From Acetothermia bacterium 64_32 (GTDB lineage: Bacteria > Bipolaricaulota > Bipolaricaulia > Bipolaricaulales > Bipolaricaulaceae): a stretch of 36,574 nucleotides of DNA. The notes beneath the pieces are model-generated. The model ran no database searches. It saw only the letters and a list, made by a program, of their open reading frames with translations, and was not told the origin of the DNA. Position 1 is the first letter of the stretch. Every line of letters begins with the position of its first letter. The translations under genes and the position numbers were made by a program. Location: assembly GCA_001508155.1 (NCBI GenBank), contig LGFI01000020.1:1-36574 (forward strand). Direction: 5' to 3'. Positions 23,487 through 33,114 of this stretch are shown piece after piece.

Positions 23487-24713
23487 CTAAAACAACGAAA
23501 GCTCCCGAGGGCCTTCGTCCAAGGGGATCCGGATCTCCCCGTACACCCCGTCGTAGCCGGGGCGGATCTGAAGCTCCCCGGCCCGCACCTTCCGGATGCC
23601 TAAGAGGACCCGGGGTGGGGTACCCTGAGAAAGCTCCTTTTCCGGGAGATCCAGCAGGATCCGCAGCTCGCTTCCGAAGCGGAAGACCAGCCTGAGGTAC
23701 TCGTCCCGCACGCCTTTTGTGTCCCGGCCCTGCCCCAGGGCCTGGGCGATGATCTCCTCCAAGGGGACCAGCGATCGGTACGGGATCGCCCCGGGCGGCC
23801 GAACCCCCTCGGGCCGGTCGGCCAGGGCCTCCACCCGGTGCATCACCCCGACGGTGAGCGGGCGGCCGCAGACCGGACAGCGGCCCCCGTGGGCCCTCGT
23901 CTCCTTCGGCGAGAGCACCACCCCACAGGCCCGGTGACCGTCGTAGTGGTACTTCCCCTCCTCCGGGAAGAACTCTATGGTGTAAAGGAACCTTTTCGGA
24001 TCCCGCGTCCGGATCGCCTCCACCAGGCTCGGGTAGCTTGCCTCAGGGAGGTCGAACACACAGGCCTCCCGCCCCAGGCGGGCCGGGGAGTGGGCGTCGG
24101 AGAAGGAGACGAGAGCCACCCTGTCCAGGGCCGAAAGCCGCCAGTTCATGGGCGGATCCGAAGAGAGCCCCGTCTCGATGGCCAAGACATGGGAGGCTGC
24201 CTTTCCCAAGGCCTCCTCAAGGGAGTCAAAGCCAGAATTCGCCCCGAAGATGGAGTACCAGGGGGTCCAAGCATGGGCCGGGATCACCACCGCCTCGGGG
24301 CAGGCGCCGAGCAGCGTGGCCACTAGGCGCTCCCCCGAGACCCCGAAGGTGGGCCGCCCGTCGGCGGCCAGGTTCCCCAATTTAGCAAGCTCTCGGTTGA
24401 TACGGGAAACGGCCGCGAGGTCCGGGGCCAAAACCAGGAAATGCACCCGCCTCACCTTCCCCCCAGCCGACCAGATGGCCCCAAGCTCGCAGGTAAGGAT
24501 GAAAAGGGTTTCCCCGTACCGGTAGACCCCCTCCCCGGCGGGCACGAGGTTGGCCTCTAGCTCCCGGAACCAATCCGGGTGGGTGAAGTCCCCGGTGCCC
24601 AGGATGTCGATCCCCTTCCACTTGGCCCACCGGGAAAGGTGCACCAGGTCCATGTCGCGGCTGGTGGCCCGCGAAAAGCGGGAGTGGATGTGAAGGTCGG
24701 CGATCACCCTCAT
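23487..24713 (-). CDS. Endonuclease Q (EndoQ) family PHP-domain DNA repair enzyme
   Basis: A 408-residue protein. The N-terminal PHP domain shows ADLHIHSRFSRATS, the metal-site strands GTGDFTHPDWF, VIPAHAWTPWYSIFG and VSFSDAHSPARLG. A zinc-finger segment has CGVVLSPKET, CPVCGRPLTVGVMHRVEALADRP with two CxxC elements. The C-terminal part is GIRKVRAGELQIRPGYDGVYGEI. EndoQ nicks DNA 5' of deaminated or abasic bases (uracil, hypoxanthine, xanthine). It is known from Thermococcales and scattered bacteria, which fits a hot habitat. TATACT ten bases before the ATG and no ribosome site suggest a near-leaderless transcript. The usual older label is TIGR00375 hypothetical protein. Confidence 0.88.
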   Translation of the reverse strand: MRVIADLHIHSRFSRATSRDMDLVHLSRWAKWKGIDILGTGDFTHPDWFRELEANLVPAGEGVYRYGETLFILTCELGAIWSAGGKVRRVHFLVLAPDLAAVSRINRELAKLGNLAADGRPTFGVSGERLVATLLGACPEAVVIPAHAWTPWYSIFGANSGFDSLEEALGKAASHVLAIETGLSSDPPMNWRLSALDRVALVSFSDAHSPARLGREACVFDLPEASYPSLVEAIRTRDPKRFLYTIEFFPEEGKYHYDGHRACGVVLSPKETRAHGGRCPVCGRPLTVGVMHRVEALADRPEGVRPPGAIPYRSLVPLEEIIAQALGQGRDTKGVRDEYLRLVFRFGSELRILLDLPEKELSQGTPPRVLLGIRKVRAGELQIRPGYDGVYGEIRIPLDEGPRELSLF

Positions 24714-24723
24714 GACAAAGCCC

Positions 24724-24729
24724 AGTATA
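24724..24729 (-). promoter_or_regulatory. -10 box of the endoQ operon
   Basis: TATACT on the minus strand ten bases before the ATG at 24713; no Shine-Dalgarno is present, so the leader would be only a few bases. Confidence 0.4.
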
Positions 24730-24763
24730 ATCCCTTACGCCGCGCGGGCGCCAAGGGGTCGGC

Positions 24764-25579
24764 TTACCTCGGGACCACTCCCAGGGGGATGACCTCCATC
24801 CCGCGGGCCCGGAGCGCTTCCAGGAACGGGTTTATCCCCAGGGAGTCGGCCGCGATGTGGCCGGTGACCACCAGGTTCTTCCTCGGGAACTCATCGGCAA
24901 GCTTCCTAGCCGCCTGGTCGGAGCAGTGGATGTAGATCACGGTGTCCAGCCCGTTTCGGAAGGCGCAGGCCGCCACGGGATACCCCCCATTGGTCCCCGC
25001 CCCGTGTAGCACCGCCACCCTCCCGGCGGGGGCCTCCCGGGCCCCGAGGCGGACCTCCACCTGGGTCCCCGCCGCTGCCAGCTCGGGGAGGGCCGACAGC
25101 CGGTCGACCAGCTCCCCCACCGTGGCCCCCTCCGGGAGCCCCTCCACCACGGCCGCCAGGCGCTGCCTGCCGAGCTCATCGAGCGGGGTGTGGATCCCCA
25201 CCAAGGGGAGCCCCAACGCCCGGGCCGCGGCGGGCACGTGGCCGTAGCTTGACAGGTGGTCCCGGGCGGAGAACTCCCGGACCAGTTCTGCCACGGCTGC
25301 CCGGGCCTCCCCCTCCGGGACCCCGTACCGGGAAAGGAGCTCGGCATGCCGCCACAGGACCTCATGCCACCTGAGGCGGGGGAGCCCGCCGGGCGGATGG
25401 TGGGCGATGACCCCACTTGCCCCAAGCTCCCGGGCAAGGAGCAACTCCCCCACCCCCACGTCGATGGAAAACAGGACCTTCTCCCCCAGGTCCCCCGGGA
25501 CGAGAACCCCGGAGTCCGCCGGGACCTCGGTCAGGCCCGCAAGCTCCAAAGCAAGCTCAAGGGTTTCCTTCCCCGTCAC
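24764..25579 (-). CDS. Nif3-like dinuclear metal centre protein
   Basis: A 271-residue member of the Nif3/NIF3L1 family, whose hexamers carry a dinuclear metal site per subunit. Metal residues are seen in FSIDVGVGELL, GVIAHHPPGG (HH) and the C-terminal VVTGHIAADSLGI. The central VAVLHGAGTNGG and AFRNGLDTVIYIHCSDQAA lie where the family has its GxGG-x-x-x strand. Start GTG 25579 is inside the prfB end (23-base overlap) and follows GGAGGGGGAGAAAG; the longer open frame is not conserved. Biochemical role unresolved in the family. It is coupled to prfB. Confidence 0.82.
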   Translation of the reverse strand: MTGKETLELALELAGLTEVPADSGVLVPGDLGEKVLFSIDVGVGELLLARELGASGVIAHHPPGGLPRLRWHEVLWRHAELLSRYGVPEGEARAAVAELVREFSARDHLSSYGHVPAAARALGLPLVGIHTPLDELGRQRLAAVVEGLPEGATVGELVDRLSALPELAAAGTQVEVRLGAREAPAGRVAVLHGAGTNGGYPVAACAFRNGLDTVIYIHCSDQAARKLADEFPRKNLVVTGHIAADSLGINPFLEALRARGMEVIPLGVVPR

Positions 25580-26657
25580 CTTTCTCCCCCTCCAGATAGG
25601 CCCAGATGAAGGGCCACAGCTCCCCGTCAAGCACCGCTTGGACGTTCCCCACCTCCACCCCGGTGCGGTGGTCCTTAACCAGCTGATAGGGCTGGAGCAC
25701 GTAGGAGCGGATCTGGTGTCCCCACTCGATCTCCGAGAGCTTCCCCCGGAGCTCCTCCAGTCGCTTTGCCCGCTCCTTTTCCATCAGGGCCCTGAGGCGC
25801 GCCCTGAGGATCCTGAGGGCGGTGAGCTTGTTCTGGTGCTGGGAGCGTTCGTTTTGACACACCACCACAAGCCCGGTGGGGATGTGGGTCACCCGTACCG
25901 CGGTTTCGTTCTTCTGCATGTGTTGTCCCCCGGGCCCCCCGGCCCGAAAGGCCTCCACCTTGATGTCCTCCTCGGCGATGTCCACGTCTTCCTCCGGCAC
26001 CTGGGGGGTGACGGTCACCGAGGCGAACGAGGTGTGCCGCCTGTGGGCGGCATCGAAGGGGGAGATGCGCACCAGACGATGCACCCCGGTCTCCCCCTTA
26101 AGGATGCCATAGGCGTAGGGGCCCTTGACCTCCAGGGTGGCCGATTTAAGCCCGGCCTCCTCCCCTGGGGTCTCGTCCACCAGCCTCACCTTGAACCCCT
26201 GTCGCTCGCAGAACCGGGTGTACATGCGCAGGAGCATCTCGGTCCAGTCCTGGGCGTCGGTGCCCCCGGCCCCGGCGTTTAAGGCGAGGAAACAATCGTT
26301 GCGGTCGTAGGGGCCCGAAAGAAGCGTCTGAACCCGCACCCGCTCCAGCTCCTGCCCGAGCCTTTCCAGCCGCGCCTCCACCTCGGCCAGGGTGGCCTCG
26401 TCCCCCTCCTCCTCCGCCAGCTGCCACAGGACCTCTAGCTCCTCCAAGGCCTCCCTCAGCCGCCCGTACCCGGAAAGGCGTTCTTTGGCCCCCTCAAGCT
26501 CCCTGACCTTGGCCTGGGCCATCCCCGGGTCGCTCCAAAAACCCGGCTGGGACATCTCCCGCTCCAGGGCGGCGATCCTCCCCTCAAGCCCTGGGATATC
26601 GAGCCACCTTTCAAGCCGCTCCAAACGCCCTTTGAGCTCGGATAGCTTCTCCTCCAT
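25557..26657 (-). CDS. prfB: Peptide chain release factor 2 (no programmed frameshift)
   Basis: A 366-residue class I release factor recognising UGA/UAA. The specificity tripeptide SPF is in [19 protein letters not shown], and the peptidyl-tRNA hydrolysis motif GGQ is in [19 protein letters not shown]. The N-terminal coiled coil ([14 protein letters not shown]) leads straight into the body: where E. coli has CTT TGA C, this gene reads CTC GAT in frame, still preceded by AGGTGG. ATG 26657 gives the standard N terminus; an in-frame ATG at 26747 would add 30 unconserved residues. No good ribosome site; TATCGT lies nine bases upstream. Confidence 0.95.
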   Translation of the reverse strand: MEEKLSELKGRLERLERWLDIPGLEGRIAALEREMSQPGFWSDPGMAQAKVRELEGAKERLSGYGRLREALEELEVLWQLAEEEGDEATLAEVEARLERLGQELERVRVQTLLSGPYDRNDCFLALNAGAGGTDAQDWTEMLLRMYTRFCERQGFKVRLVDETPGEEAGLKSATLEVKGPYAYGILKGETGVHRLVRISPFDAAHRRHTSFASVTVTPQVPEEDVDIAEEDIKVEAFRAGGPGGQHMQKNETAVRVTHIPTGLVVVCQNERSQHQNKLTALRILRARLRALMEKERAKRLEELRGKLSEIEWGHQIRSYVLQPYQLVKDHRTGVEVGNVQAVLDGELWPFIWAYLEGEKGDGEGNP

Positions 26658-26711
26658 GGGAGAAACACGATAGCCCAGGGAGGGCAGGGGCGCAAGCGGG
26701 GGCAAAGGTGC

Positions 26712-26740
26712 TTTACCCCCCCTCCCCAGCCAGTTAAGAT
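26712..26740 (+). promoter_or_regulatory. Promoter of the DUF4139-to-hddA operon
   Basis: TTTACC (26712-26717), exact 17-base spacer, TAAGAT (26735-26740). A strong ribosome site AAGGCGGTGAT (26747-26757) follows before ATG 26763. Confidence 0.45.
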
Positions 26741-26762
26741 TATTCAAAGGCGGTGATTACCC

Positions 26763-27989
26763 ATGCTAAGGATATGTGCAGTGCTTATCATACTCGGGGG
26801 GGTGGCAACCCAGCTTCTTGGGGGGCCGCACCTCGTCCTCTACTCCCAGGGCCTGGCCTTGGTGGAGGAGACCCGCGACTTCGCCCTTGAGGGGGAGGGG
26901 ACGCTGACCGTCGATTACCTCCCCCACCAGGTGCTCCTGGACAGCTTGACGCTGGAGGGCGTGACCGTGCTTTCCCTCACCCCCAAATTGCCTGTCCGCC
27001 TCACCCCGGACGGGGTGGTGGGGGAGATCGTTCAAGTGGAAACGCAAAGCGGGACGATTAAAGGGAGGCTCATTTCGGCAAGCGGGGATTTGTTGGTCCT
27101 GGCCACAGGGGAAGGCCTTGTGACCGTGAACGGTTACCGGACGATCATCGCCCCCTCGCCCGAGCGGAGGGCGGTGGAGGTGGCCTATCGGGCGGAGGAG
27201 CCGGGCACCCAGGGGCTTGTAGTGCGGTATCTCACCCGAGGGCTCTCCTGGCAGGCCCGCTATCGGGCCCTGCTGGAGGGGGAAACCCTTTCCCTGGTGG
27301 GCTTGGCCGAGCTCGTGAACGACACCGGGATCAGCTATCCCGATGCCCGGGTGGACCTCATAGCTGGGCAGCTCTACACCCCGGCCGGGGCCGGGGCGAT
27401 GCCGGGGGTGAGGGCGCTGGCGGCAAGCCCGGAGTTGGGGCCTTCCCCGGCCTATGAATACCACCGCTATCGGCTTGCCCAGCCGGTGGACCTGCCGCCG
27501 GGGAGCACGTTTGTCCCCTACCTTGTAGCCTCCCTCCCCTGCCAGCGCCTGTACCGGTTCCGGGGCGGCCCGGTGGAGACGGTCCTCAAGTTCGTGAACT
27601 CCGCGGCCCCCCTCCCCGCCGGGGAGGTGACCGTGTACGGGGAAGGGGGGAGCCTCCTCATCGGTGCCGCCTCCATCGACCATGTGCCGGTGGGGGAGGA
27701 GGTGACCCTGGCCATCGGGGCGGCCTTCGACCTCACTGGCTCCAGGACCCAAACCTTTCACACAAAGTTGAGCGAGGAGCTTAACCGGGATGGTTACCGG
27801 ATCGTGATCCGCTCGGCCAAGGAGGAGCCGGTGGTGGTGGAGGTGGTGGAATCCCTCCCCGGGGCGTGGCAGATAACCCAAAGCTCCCTCCCCTTCGAGC
27901 AGATCGATGCTCACACCGTTAGGTTCCTCCTGGAGGTCCCGGCGAAGGGGGAGGTCGAGCTCACCTATACGGTGGAGTGGGGATACTGA
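26763..27989 (+). CDS. Secreted DUF4139 domain protein
   Basis: A 408-residue protein with a signal peptide (MLRICAVLIILGGVATQLLG). The N-terminal half has DUF4140-like short strands (LYSQGLALVEETRDF, VTVNGYRTIIAPSPE). The DUF4139 core starts at VRYLTRGLSWQARYRALL (about residue 158), and the C-terminal FLLEVPAKGEVELTYTVEWGY is the typical DUF4139 ending (the family has Y-x-V-x-x). DUF4139 proteins are exported beta-rich proteins, some linked to mucoidy; function is unknown. Its TGA overlaps the next ATG (TGATG). It heads an operon that continues into sugar-phosphate and heptose genes, so an envelope polysaccharide role is plausible. Confidence 0.83.
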   Translation: MLRICAVLIILGGVATQLLGGPHLVLYSQGLALVEETRDFALEGEGTLTVDYLPHQVLLDSLTLEGVTVLSLTPKLPVRLTPDGVVGEIVQVETQSGTIKGRLISASGDLLVLATGEGLVTVNGYRTIIAPSPERRAVEVAYRAEEPGTQGLVVRYLTRGLSWQARYRALLEGETLSLVGLAELVNDTGISYPDARVDLIAGQLYTPAGAGAMPGVRALAASPELGPSPAYEYHRYRLAQPVDLPPGSTFVPYLVASLPCQRLYRFRGGPVETVLKFVNSAAPLPAGEVTVYGEGGSLLIGAASIDHVPVGEEVTLAIGAAFDLTGSRTQTFHTKLSEELNRDGYRIVIRSAKEEPVVVEVVESLPGAWQITQSSLPFEQIDAHTVRFLLEVPAKGEVELTYTVEWGY

Positions 27990-28249
27990 TGGGGGAAAAA
28001 GAGGCGGTGGAGCAGCTGAGGCGGGAGTTTTCCAGGCTTAAGGATGGCTATCGCCGGGCGATCGAGGCGGCCTTGGCCCGGGTGCCGGTGCATGACGGGG
28101 TGGTTTCCGTGCGGGACATCTGGATAGAGACCTCGCTTCCTGTGGACCTGGTGGTGGAGTTGCTCAAGGAGAACGGGATCAGGTTTCCGCCCCACGTGAA
28201 GCGGGTGGACGTCCCTGGGGGCAGAAAGGCCGGTCGTGGCGGGCGATAG
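27989..28249 (+). CDS. Small hypothetical protein (possible winged-helix)
   Basis: An 86-residue basic protein. Residues 1-35 form a charged helix (QLRREFSRLKDGYRRAIEAA). The part after that, VVSVRDIWIETSLPVDLVVELLKEN, looks like two helices with a turn as in winged-helix folds, followed by a basic tail ([10 protein letters not shown]). ATG 27989 overlaps the upstream stop; an in-frame ATG at 27977 is the alternative. Its last 14 bases overlap the next gene. Family not recognised. Confidence 0.6.
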   Translation: MGEKEAVEQLRREFSRLKDGYRRAIEAALARVPVHDGVVSVRDIWIETSLPVDLVVELLKENGIRFPPHVKRVDVPGGRKAGRGGR

Positions 28250-29696
28250 GATCAAGTTTGGGACGGACGGGTGGAGGGGGGTTATCGCCCGGGATTTCAC
28301 GTTTGCGGGGGTGGCGCGGGTGGGGGCGGCCATCGCCGCCTACCTCCAGGACCCAGCCCGCCGGGGGCTTTCCATCTATCGGGACTGGGGGGTGGGGTTC
28401 CGCCCGGCCTCCTCCGGGGCGCTGGTGGGCTACGATACCCGGTTCCTATCGCGGGAGTTCGCAACGCACCTTGCCCTGGCCCTGGTCAGGGGCGGGGTCC
28501 CCGTGCGGCTGACGGCCACCCCCGTCCCCACCCCGGCCCTCTCCTGGGCGGTGGCCAATCAGCACTTGGCCTGTGGGGTCATGATCACCGCCTCCCACAA
28601 CCCCCCCATGTACAACGGGGTCAAGGTGAAACCAGAGTACGGGGGCTCGGCCACCCAAGACGTCACCGACCTCATCGAAGCCCACCTACCCCCCGAGGCC
28701 CCAAAGCTCCCAGACGAGCCCCTGGAGCTGGTCGACCTAAAGGAAGGGTACCTTTCCTCCCTGCGGAAGCTCGTCGACCTCAAGGCCATCGGTGCTGCCC
28801 CCCTGCAAGTGGTGGTGGACGCCATGTACGGCTCGGCCAGCGGCTATGTGCCCACCCTGCTCCGGGAGGTGCGCCTGCCACACCTTGCCATCCGGAGCGG
28901 GGTCGATCCCCTGTTTGGGGGGAAGAAGCCCGAGCCCTTACCTGAGAACCTGGTGCCGTTACGGGCGGTGATCCGCTCCCTACGACGACGCATCCGCCGG
29001 CGGATTTTGGTGGGGCTGGTCACCGACGGGGACGGCGACCGGGCAGCCGCCATGGATGAGGAAGGGAATTACCTGGATACCCACCGCACCGCCTCCCTGC
29101 TCCTTTGGCACCTTATCCGGCACCGGGACCTTAAAGGGAAGGTGATAAAGTCTTTCGCCCTCACCGACATGGTGAGCAAGCTCGCCGCCGGGGAGGGGCT
29201 TCCCTGCCAGGAGGTCAAGATCGGGTTCAAGTGGGCGGTACAAGGGTTGGTCACCGGGGAGGCCGCCTTCGCCGGGGAGGAGTCAGGTGGCTATGGCTAC
29301 CGCTTCCACCTGCCGGAGCGGGATGGCATCCTCTCCGGTCTTTTGCTCTTGGAGCTCGTTGCCGCCACCGGAAAGGGGCTCAAGGGGCTGGTCGAGGACC
29401 TGTTCTCCCAGGTGGGGCCCCATTATTACCGCCGGCAGGACCTCCAGCTCCCGGGGAGGATCGAGGTGGTGGAACACATAAAGGCCCATCCCCCAGGCAA
29501 GGTGGCGGGCTTTACGGTACGGGATGTGGAGACCCTGGACGGGGTCAAGCTCAGGTTCAAGCAAGGGTGGCTCCTGTTCCGCGCCTCGGGCACAGAGCCC
29601 ATCCTAAGGCTCTACTGCGAGATGGATTCCTTGGAGTCCGTGAACAGGGTGTTGGAGGAAGCCCAAAGGCTGGTGAAAGGGGGGCTTTCGCTGTGA
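28236..29696 (+). CDS. Phosphoglucomutase/phosphomannomutase family enzyme
   Basis: A 486-residue alpha-D-phosphohexomutase with all four family loops. Phosphoserine loop: [12 protein letters not shown] (serine at about 120). Metal loop: [12 protein letters not shown]. Sugar loop: [11 protein letters not shown]. Phosphate loop: [13 protein letters not shown]. The N terminus [17 protein letters not shown] is typical. It interconverts hexose 1- and 6-phosphates (glucose, mannose or glucosamine; not decidable here). GTG 28236 overlaps the upstream gene. In this operon it may feed nucleotide-sugar synthesis together with GmhB and HddA. Confidence 0.94.
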   Translation: MAGDRIKFGTDGWRGVIARDFTFAGVARVGAAIAAYLQDPARRGLSIYRDWGVGFRPASSGALVGYDTRFLSREFATHLALALVRGGVPVRLTATPVPTPALSWAVANQHLACGVMITASHNPPMYNGVKVKPEYGGSATQDVTDLIEAHLPPEAPKLPDEPLELVDLKEGYLSSLRKLVDLKAIGAAPLQVVVDAMYGSASGYVPTLLREVRLPHLAIRSGVDPLFGGKKPEPLPENLVPLRAVIRSLRRRIRRRILVGLVTDGDGDRAAAMDEEGNYLDTHRTASLLLWHLIRHRDLKGKVIKSFALTDMVSKLAAGEGLPCQEVKIGFKWAVQGLVTGEAAFAGEESGGYGYRFHLPERDGILSGLLLLELVAATGKGLKGLVEDLFSQVGPHYYRRQDLQLPGRIEVVEHIKAHPPGKVAGFTVRDVETLDGVKLRFKQGWLLFRASGTEPILRLYCEMDSLESVNRVLEEAQRLVKGGLSL

Positions 29697-32575
29697 TGGA
29701 AAGCTACGATCCTAAACTGATCGAGGAAAAGTGGCGCGATTTCTGGCGAAAGCGAGGCTTTTTCAAGGCCCGCATAACGGATACCAAGCGCAAGTTCTAC
29801 TACCTCAACATGTTCCCTTATCCCTCGGGGAAGCTCCACGCTGGCCACGGCCGCAACTACATCCTGGGGGACGCCATCACCCGGTTCCTCATCATGCGTG
29901 GCTACAACATCCTCAACCCCATGGGCTGGGATGCGTTCGGCCTTCCGGCGGAGAACGCGGCCATCGAGCAGGGGGTCCATCCCCGGGACTGGACCTGGAG
30001 GAACATCCAGGAGTTCAAGCGGCAGTTCCGCGCCTGGGGGGTGGAATACGACTGGGACCGGGAGATCGCCACCTGCGAGCCGGAGTACTACAGGTGGACC
30101 CAGTGGCTGTTCTTAAAGCTCTACCAGCGGGGCCTTGCCTATCGGGCGGAGGCGGATGTGAACTTCTGCCCCGACTGCGACACCGTCCTGGCAAACGAGC
30201 AGGTGGTGGCCGGCCGGTGCGAGCGCTGCGGTGCCCCGGTGCAGAGGAGGAAGCTCGTTCAGTGGTTCTTCCGGATTACCGCCTACGCCCAAAGGCTCCT
30301 GGATGACCTGGAGAAGCTCACCGGCTGGCCGGAGCGGGTGCGCCTGATGCAGAGGAACTGGATCGGCCGTTCCGAGGGGGCCCGGGTGACCTTCCGGGCC
30401 GAACAGGGCGACCCCATAGAGGTTTTCACCACCCGCCCCGACACCCTATGGGGGGTCACCTTCCTGGTCTTGGCCCCGGAACACCCCCTGGTGGACCGGC
30501 TCACCTCCCCCGATCGCCGAAAAGAGGTGGAAAGATATCGGGAGTTTGCCGCCCGCCAGACCGAAGTGGAGCGGCTGTCCACGGAGCGGGAGAAAACCGG
30601 GGTTCCCATCGGGGCCTACGCGGAAAACCCGGTCAACGGGAGCCGCATACCGATCTGGATAGCCGACTATGTGCTCATGACATACGGGACCGGGGCGGTG
30701 ATGGGGGTTCCCGCCCACGACGAACGGGATTTCCAGTTCGCCCTGAAGTTCGGGCTTCCCGTGATCCCCGTGATCGCCCCGCCCGGTGGGGTGGCAAAAA
30801 GCTATCTTAGGGGAGGGGCCTTCCGGGAAGGCCTGCCAGCGGCCTTGAAAGAGGCGGGCTTCGGGGTCGAGGAGGAGGGGGGTTCCCTCCGGGTGACCCT
30901 GTCCGAGGGGGAAAAGGAGCGTTACATCTCCCTGGTCCAAGGTTACCTCAAGCCCGGTTCGTGGACGGGGGTGGTGGGGGCCGGCTGGCAGCTGGTCTTT
31001 CCGGACCGGGTGCTGAACGTGGGCTCCCTGGAGGAGGAGCGGGCCGCCCTGAGGGCCTGCCAAGAGCTCGATCCCGGCCTGGGGGACGTTCGCACCATTG
31101 CCCAGCTGCTCTGGGGGGTGGAGTTCTACCGGGATCTCCTCTTCCACGCTGACTACGGGGAGATGATAAATTCGGGGCCGCTCTCCGGCACCCCGGGTGG
31201 GGAGGCGATCCGGCGTACCATCAGCTGGCTGGAGGCCCGGGGGTTCGGGCGGCATGAGGTCACCTACAGGCTCCGGGACTGGCTGGTCTCGCGCCAGCGG
31301 TACTGGGGGGCCCCCATCCCGATGATCCACTGCCCCAGGTGCGGGGTGGTGCCGGTGCCGGAGGAGGAGCTTCCGGTGCTGCTGCCGGAGGTCCCGTTCA
31401 TCGGGAAGAAGGGACTGGCGGACATCCCGGAGTTCGTGGAGACCACCTGTCCCCGCTGCGGGGGGCCGGCCAAGCGCGATACCGACACCATGGACACCTT
31501 CGTCGATTCCTCCTGGTACTTTTTGCGCTATATCTCCCCCAAGGACGACCGACGGCCTTTTGATCCCGAGCTGGTGAACCGGTGGCTGCCGGTGGACCTG
31601 TACGTGGGGGGGGTGGAGCATGCCATCCTGCACCTCCTTTACTCGCGTTTCATAACCAAGGCCCTCTACGACATGGGTTACATCTCCTTCGATGAACCCT
31701 TCCGGCGCCTGTTCACCCAGGGGATGATCACCTACCCTGCCTACCGCTGCCCCACCCATCACTGGATCCCCCCCTCCCAGGTGGAAGAAGGGCGCTGCCC
31801 CCATTGTGGGGCGGAGCTTGAGGTACAGGTGCTGGCCATGTCCAAATCCAAGAAGAACGTGGTGTCGCCCGATGAGCTGATCGAAAGGTACGGGGCGGAC
31901 ACCGAGCGCCTGTACACGCTGTTCATGGGCCCTCCGGAGAGGGACATCGAGTGGTCCGAGGAGGGGGTGCGGGGGGCGTGGCGGTTCCTGACCAGGCTAT
32001 GGGGCTTGGTCCTGGGCCAGCTCCCCCGCATCCGGGAGGCCAGGGAGCCGGTGGACCCGCAAGCCCTGGATGAGGAGGGCAAAGGGCTGTGGCGCAAGCT
32101 CCACCTGACCATAAAGAAGGCCACCGAGGAGTTCGAGGGCCGCCTGGGGGTGAACACCGTGATCGCCTCCCTCATGGAGCTCACCGGGGCCCTGTCGGGC
32201 TACCTGGAGCGGGGGCCGGGCGATCCCAGGCTGGTGCGGGCGGTCATCCGGAACCTGATCCTGCTCCTTTCCCCCTTCACCCCGTTCATCTGCGAGGAGC
32301 TTTGGAGCCGCCTGGGGGAGGGAAAGTCCGTCCTCGAGACCCCCTGGCCGGAGTACGACGTGGCCGCCCTCCAGGTGGGGGAGGTGGAGATCCCGGTCCA
32401 GATAAACGGGAAGGTTCGGGCAAGGCTTAGGCTGGCAAGCGATGTGGCCTCCGACCCGAGGAAGCTTGAGGAGGCGGCCCTTTCGGCCCAGGCGGTCCAA
32501 GCCCGCCTATCGGGCAAGGAGGTCAAGCGGGTGATCGCCGTCCCGGGGAAACTGGTGTCCATAGTGGCGAGATGA
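29696..32575 (+). CDS. leuS: Leucyl-tRNA synthetase with an extra insertion in the editing region
   Basis: A 959-residue class Ia synthetase. The HIGH motif is [13 protein letters not shown] (near residue 48). A zinc ribbon [22 protein letters not shown] precedes the CP1 editing domain, which has [12 protein letters not shown] and [17 protein letters not shown]. The catalytic core resumes at [20 protein letters not shown] is [14 protein letters not shown] (near 715). A second cysteine-rich module is CPRCG...[11 protein letters not shown]. Between AHDERD and MINSG lie about 145 residues instead of the usual 40; the extra block (about 355-485) is not a familiar LeuRS insert. ATG 29696 overlaps the mutase stop (TGATG); the long upstream open frame is antisense-like noise. 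Confidence 0.96.
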   Translation: MESYDPKLIEEKWRDFWRKRGFFKARITDTKRKFYYLNMFPYPSGKLHAGHGRNYILGDAITRFLIMRGYNILNPMGWDAFGLPAENAAIEQGVHPRDWTWRNIQEFKRQFRAWGVEYDWDREIATCEPEYYRWTQWLFLKLYQRGLAYRAEADVNFCPDCDTVLANEQVVAGRCERCGAPVQRRKLVQWFFRITAYAQRLLDDLEKLTGWPERVRLMQRNWIGRSEGARVTFRAEQGDPIEVFTTRPDTLWGVTFLVLAPEHPLVDRLTSPDRRKEVERYREFAARQTEVERLSTEREKTGVPIGAYAENPVNGSRIPIWIADYVLMTYGTGAVMGVPAHDERDFQFALKFGLPVIPVIAPPGGVAKSYLRGGAFREGLPAALKEAGFGVEEEGGSLRVTLSEGEKERYISLVQGYLKPGSWTGVVGAGWQLVFPDRVLNVGSLEEERAALRACQELDPGLGDVRTIAQLLWGVEFYRDLLFHADYGEMINSGPLSGTPGGEAIRRTISWLEARGFGRHEVTYRLRDWLVSRQRYWGAPIPMIHCPRCGVVPVPEEELPVLLPEVPFIGKKGLADIPEFVETTCPRCGGPAKRDTDTMDTFVDSSWYFLRYISPKDDRRPFDPELVNRWLPVDLYVGGVEHAILHLLYSRFITKALYDMGYISFDEPFRRLFTQGMITYPAYRCPTHHWIPPSQVEEGRCPHCGAELEVQVLAMSKSKKNVVSPDELIERYGADTERLYTLFMGPPERDIEWSEEGVRGAWRFLTRLWGLVLGQLPRIREAREPVDPQALDEEGKGLWRKLHLTIKKATEEFEGRLGVNTVIASLMELTGALSGYLERGPGDPRLVRAVIRNLILLLSPFTPFICEELWSRLGEGKSVLETPWPEYDVAALQVGEVEIPVQINGKVRARLRLASDVASDPRKLEEAALSAQAVQARLSGKEVKRVIAVPGKLVSIVAR

Positions 32576-33114
32576 GGCGGGCGGTGTTCCTGGATCGGGA
32601 CGGCGTCCTGATCCGGCAGGTGGACGGTTACCTCACCCGGCTGGAGGACATGGAGCTTCTGCCCGGGGCGGCCGAGGCGGTGTCCAGGCTGAGGGGGGCG
32701 GGTTTCCTGGCGGTGGTGGTGACCAACCAGGCCGGGGTGGCCAGAGGCTACCTCAGCCGGGAGCGGTTGGCCGAGCTACACCGGGAGCTATTGAACAGGC
32801 TGCGGGCATTCGGGACCACCCTGGACGGGATCTACTTCTGCCCTCACGGGCCTGAGGAGGGGTGCTCGTGCCGCAAGCCCGCCCCGGGGCTTCTGCTTCA
32901 GGCGGCAAGGGAGCTTGAGATAGACCTGGTCCGGTCCTACATGGTGGGGGATGCCACCACCGATGTGGAGGCAGCCCATCGGGCCGGTTGCTTTGCCATC
33001 CTGGTTCGGACCGGATTTGCCGGGACCGATGGCCGCTCGGAAGAGGCCCCGGACGCGGTGGTCGCCGACCTGGCCGCCGCCGCCGACCTCATCCTAGAGC
33101 GGGAGGGGCCGTGA
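32572..33114 (+). CDS. gmhB: D-glycero-D-manno-heptose 1,7-bisphosphate 7-phosphatase (GmhB)
   Basis: A 180-residue HAD phosphatase of the HisB-N/GmhB subfamily. Nucleophile loop [17 protein letters not shown], motif [14 protein letters not shown], a zinc-type insertion C-P-H...C-S-C-R-K-P ([17 protein letters not shown]), and motif [17 protein letters not shown] are all visible. It removes the 7-phosphate from heptose 1,7-bisphosphate in ADP- or GDP-heptose synthesis. ATG overlaps the leuS stop (ATGA), and its stop overlaps the kinase start (GTGA). Confidence 0.92.
   Translation: MRRAVFLDRDGVLIRQVDGYLTRLEDMELLPGAAEAVSRLRGAGFLAVVVTNQAGVARGYLSRERLAELHRELLNRLRAFGTTLDGIYFCPHGPEEGCSCRKPAPGLLLQAARELEIDLVRSYMVGDATTDVEAAHRAGCFAILVRTGFAGTDGRSEEAPDAVVADLAAAADLILEREGP

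Noticed and set aside
26658-26747. 30-residue N-terminal extension of RF2
   Set aside because: Not conserved in RF2, proline-rich, and overlaps the promoter region of the divergent operon.
29231-29695. Upstream extension of the leuS frame
   Set aside because: It lies wholly inside the mutase gene and encodes unconserved sequence; ATG 29696 gives the standard LeuRS N terminus.
29600-29700. T-box or other leader upstream of leuS
   Set aside because: leuS starts inside an operon with a stop/start overlap; there is no room for a leader RNA.
30446-31804. Long open frame of 452 codons antisense to leuS
   Set aside because: Same GC-driven shadow; leuS motifs run continuously on the other strand and the peptide resembles no protein.
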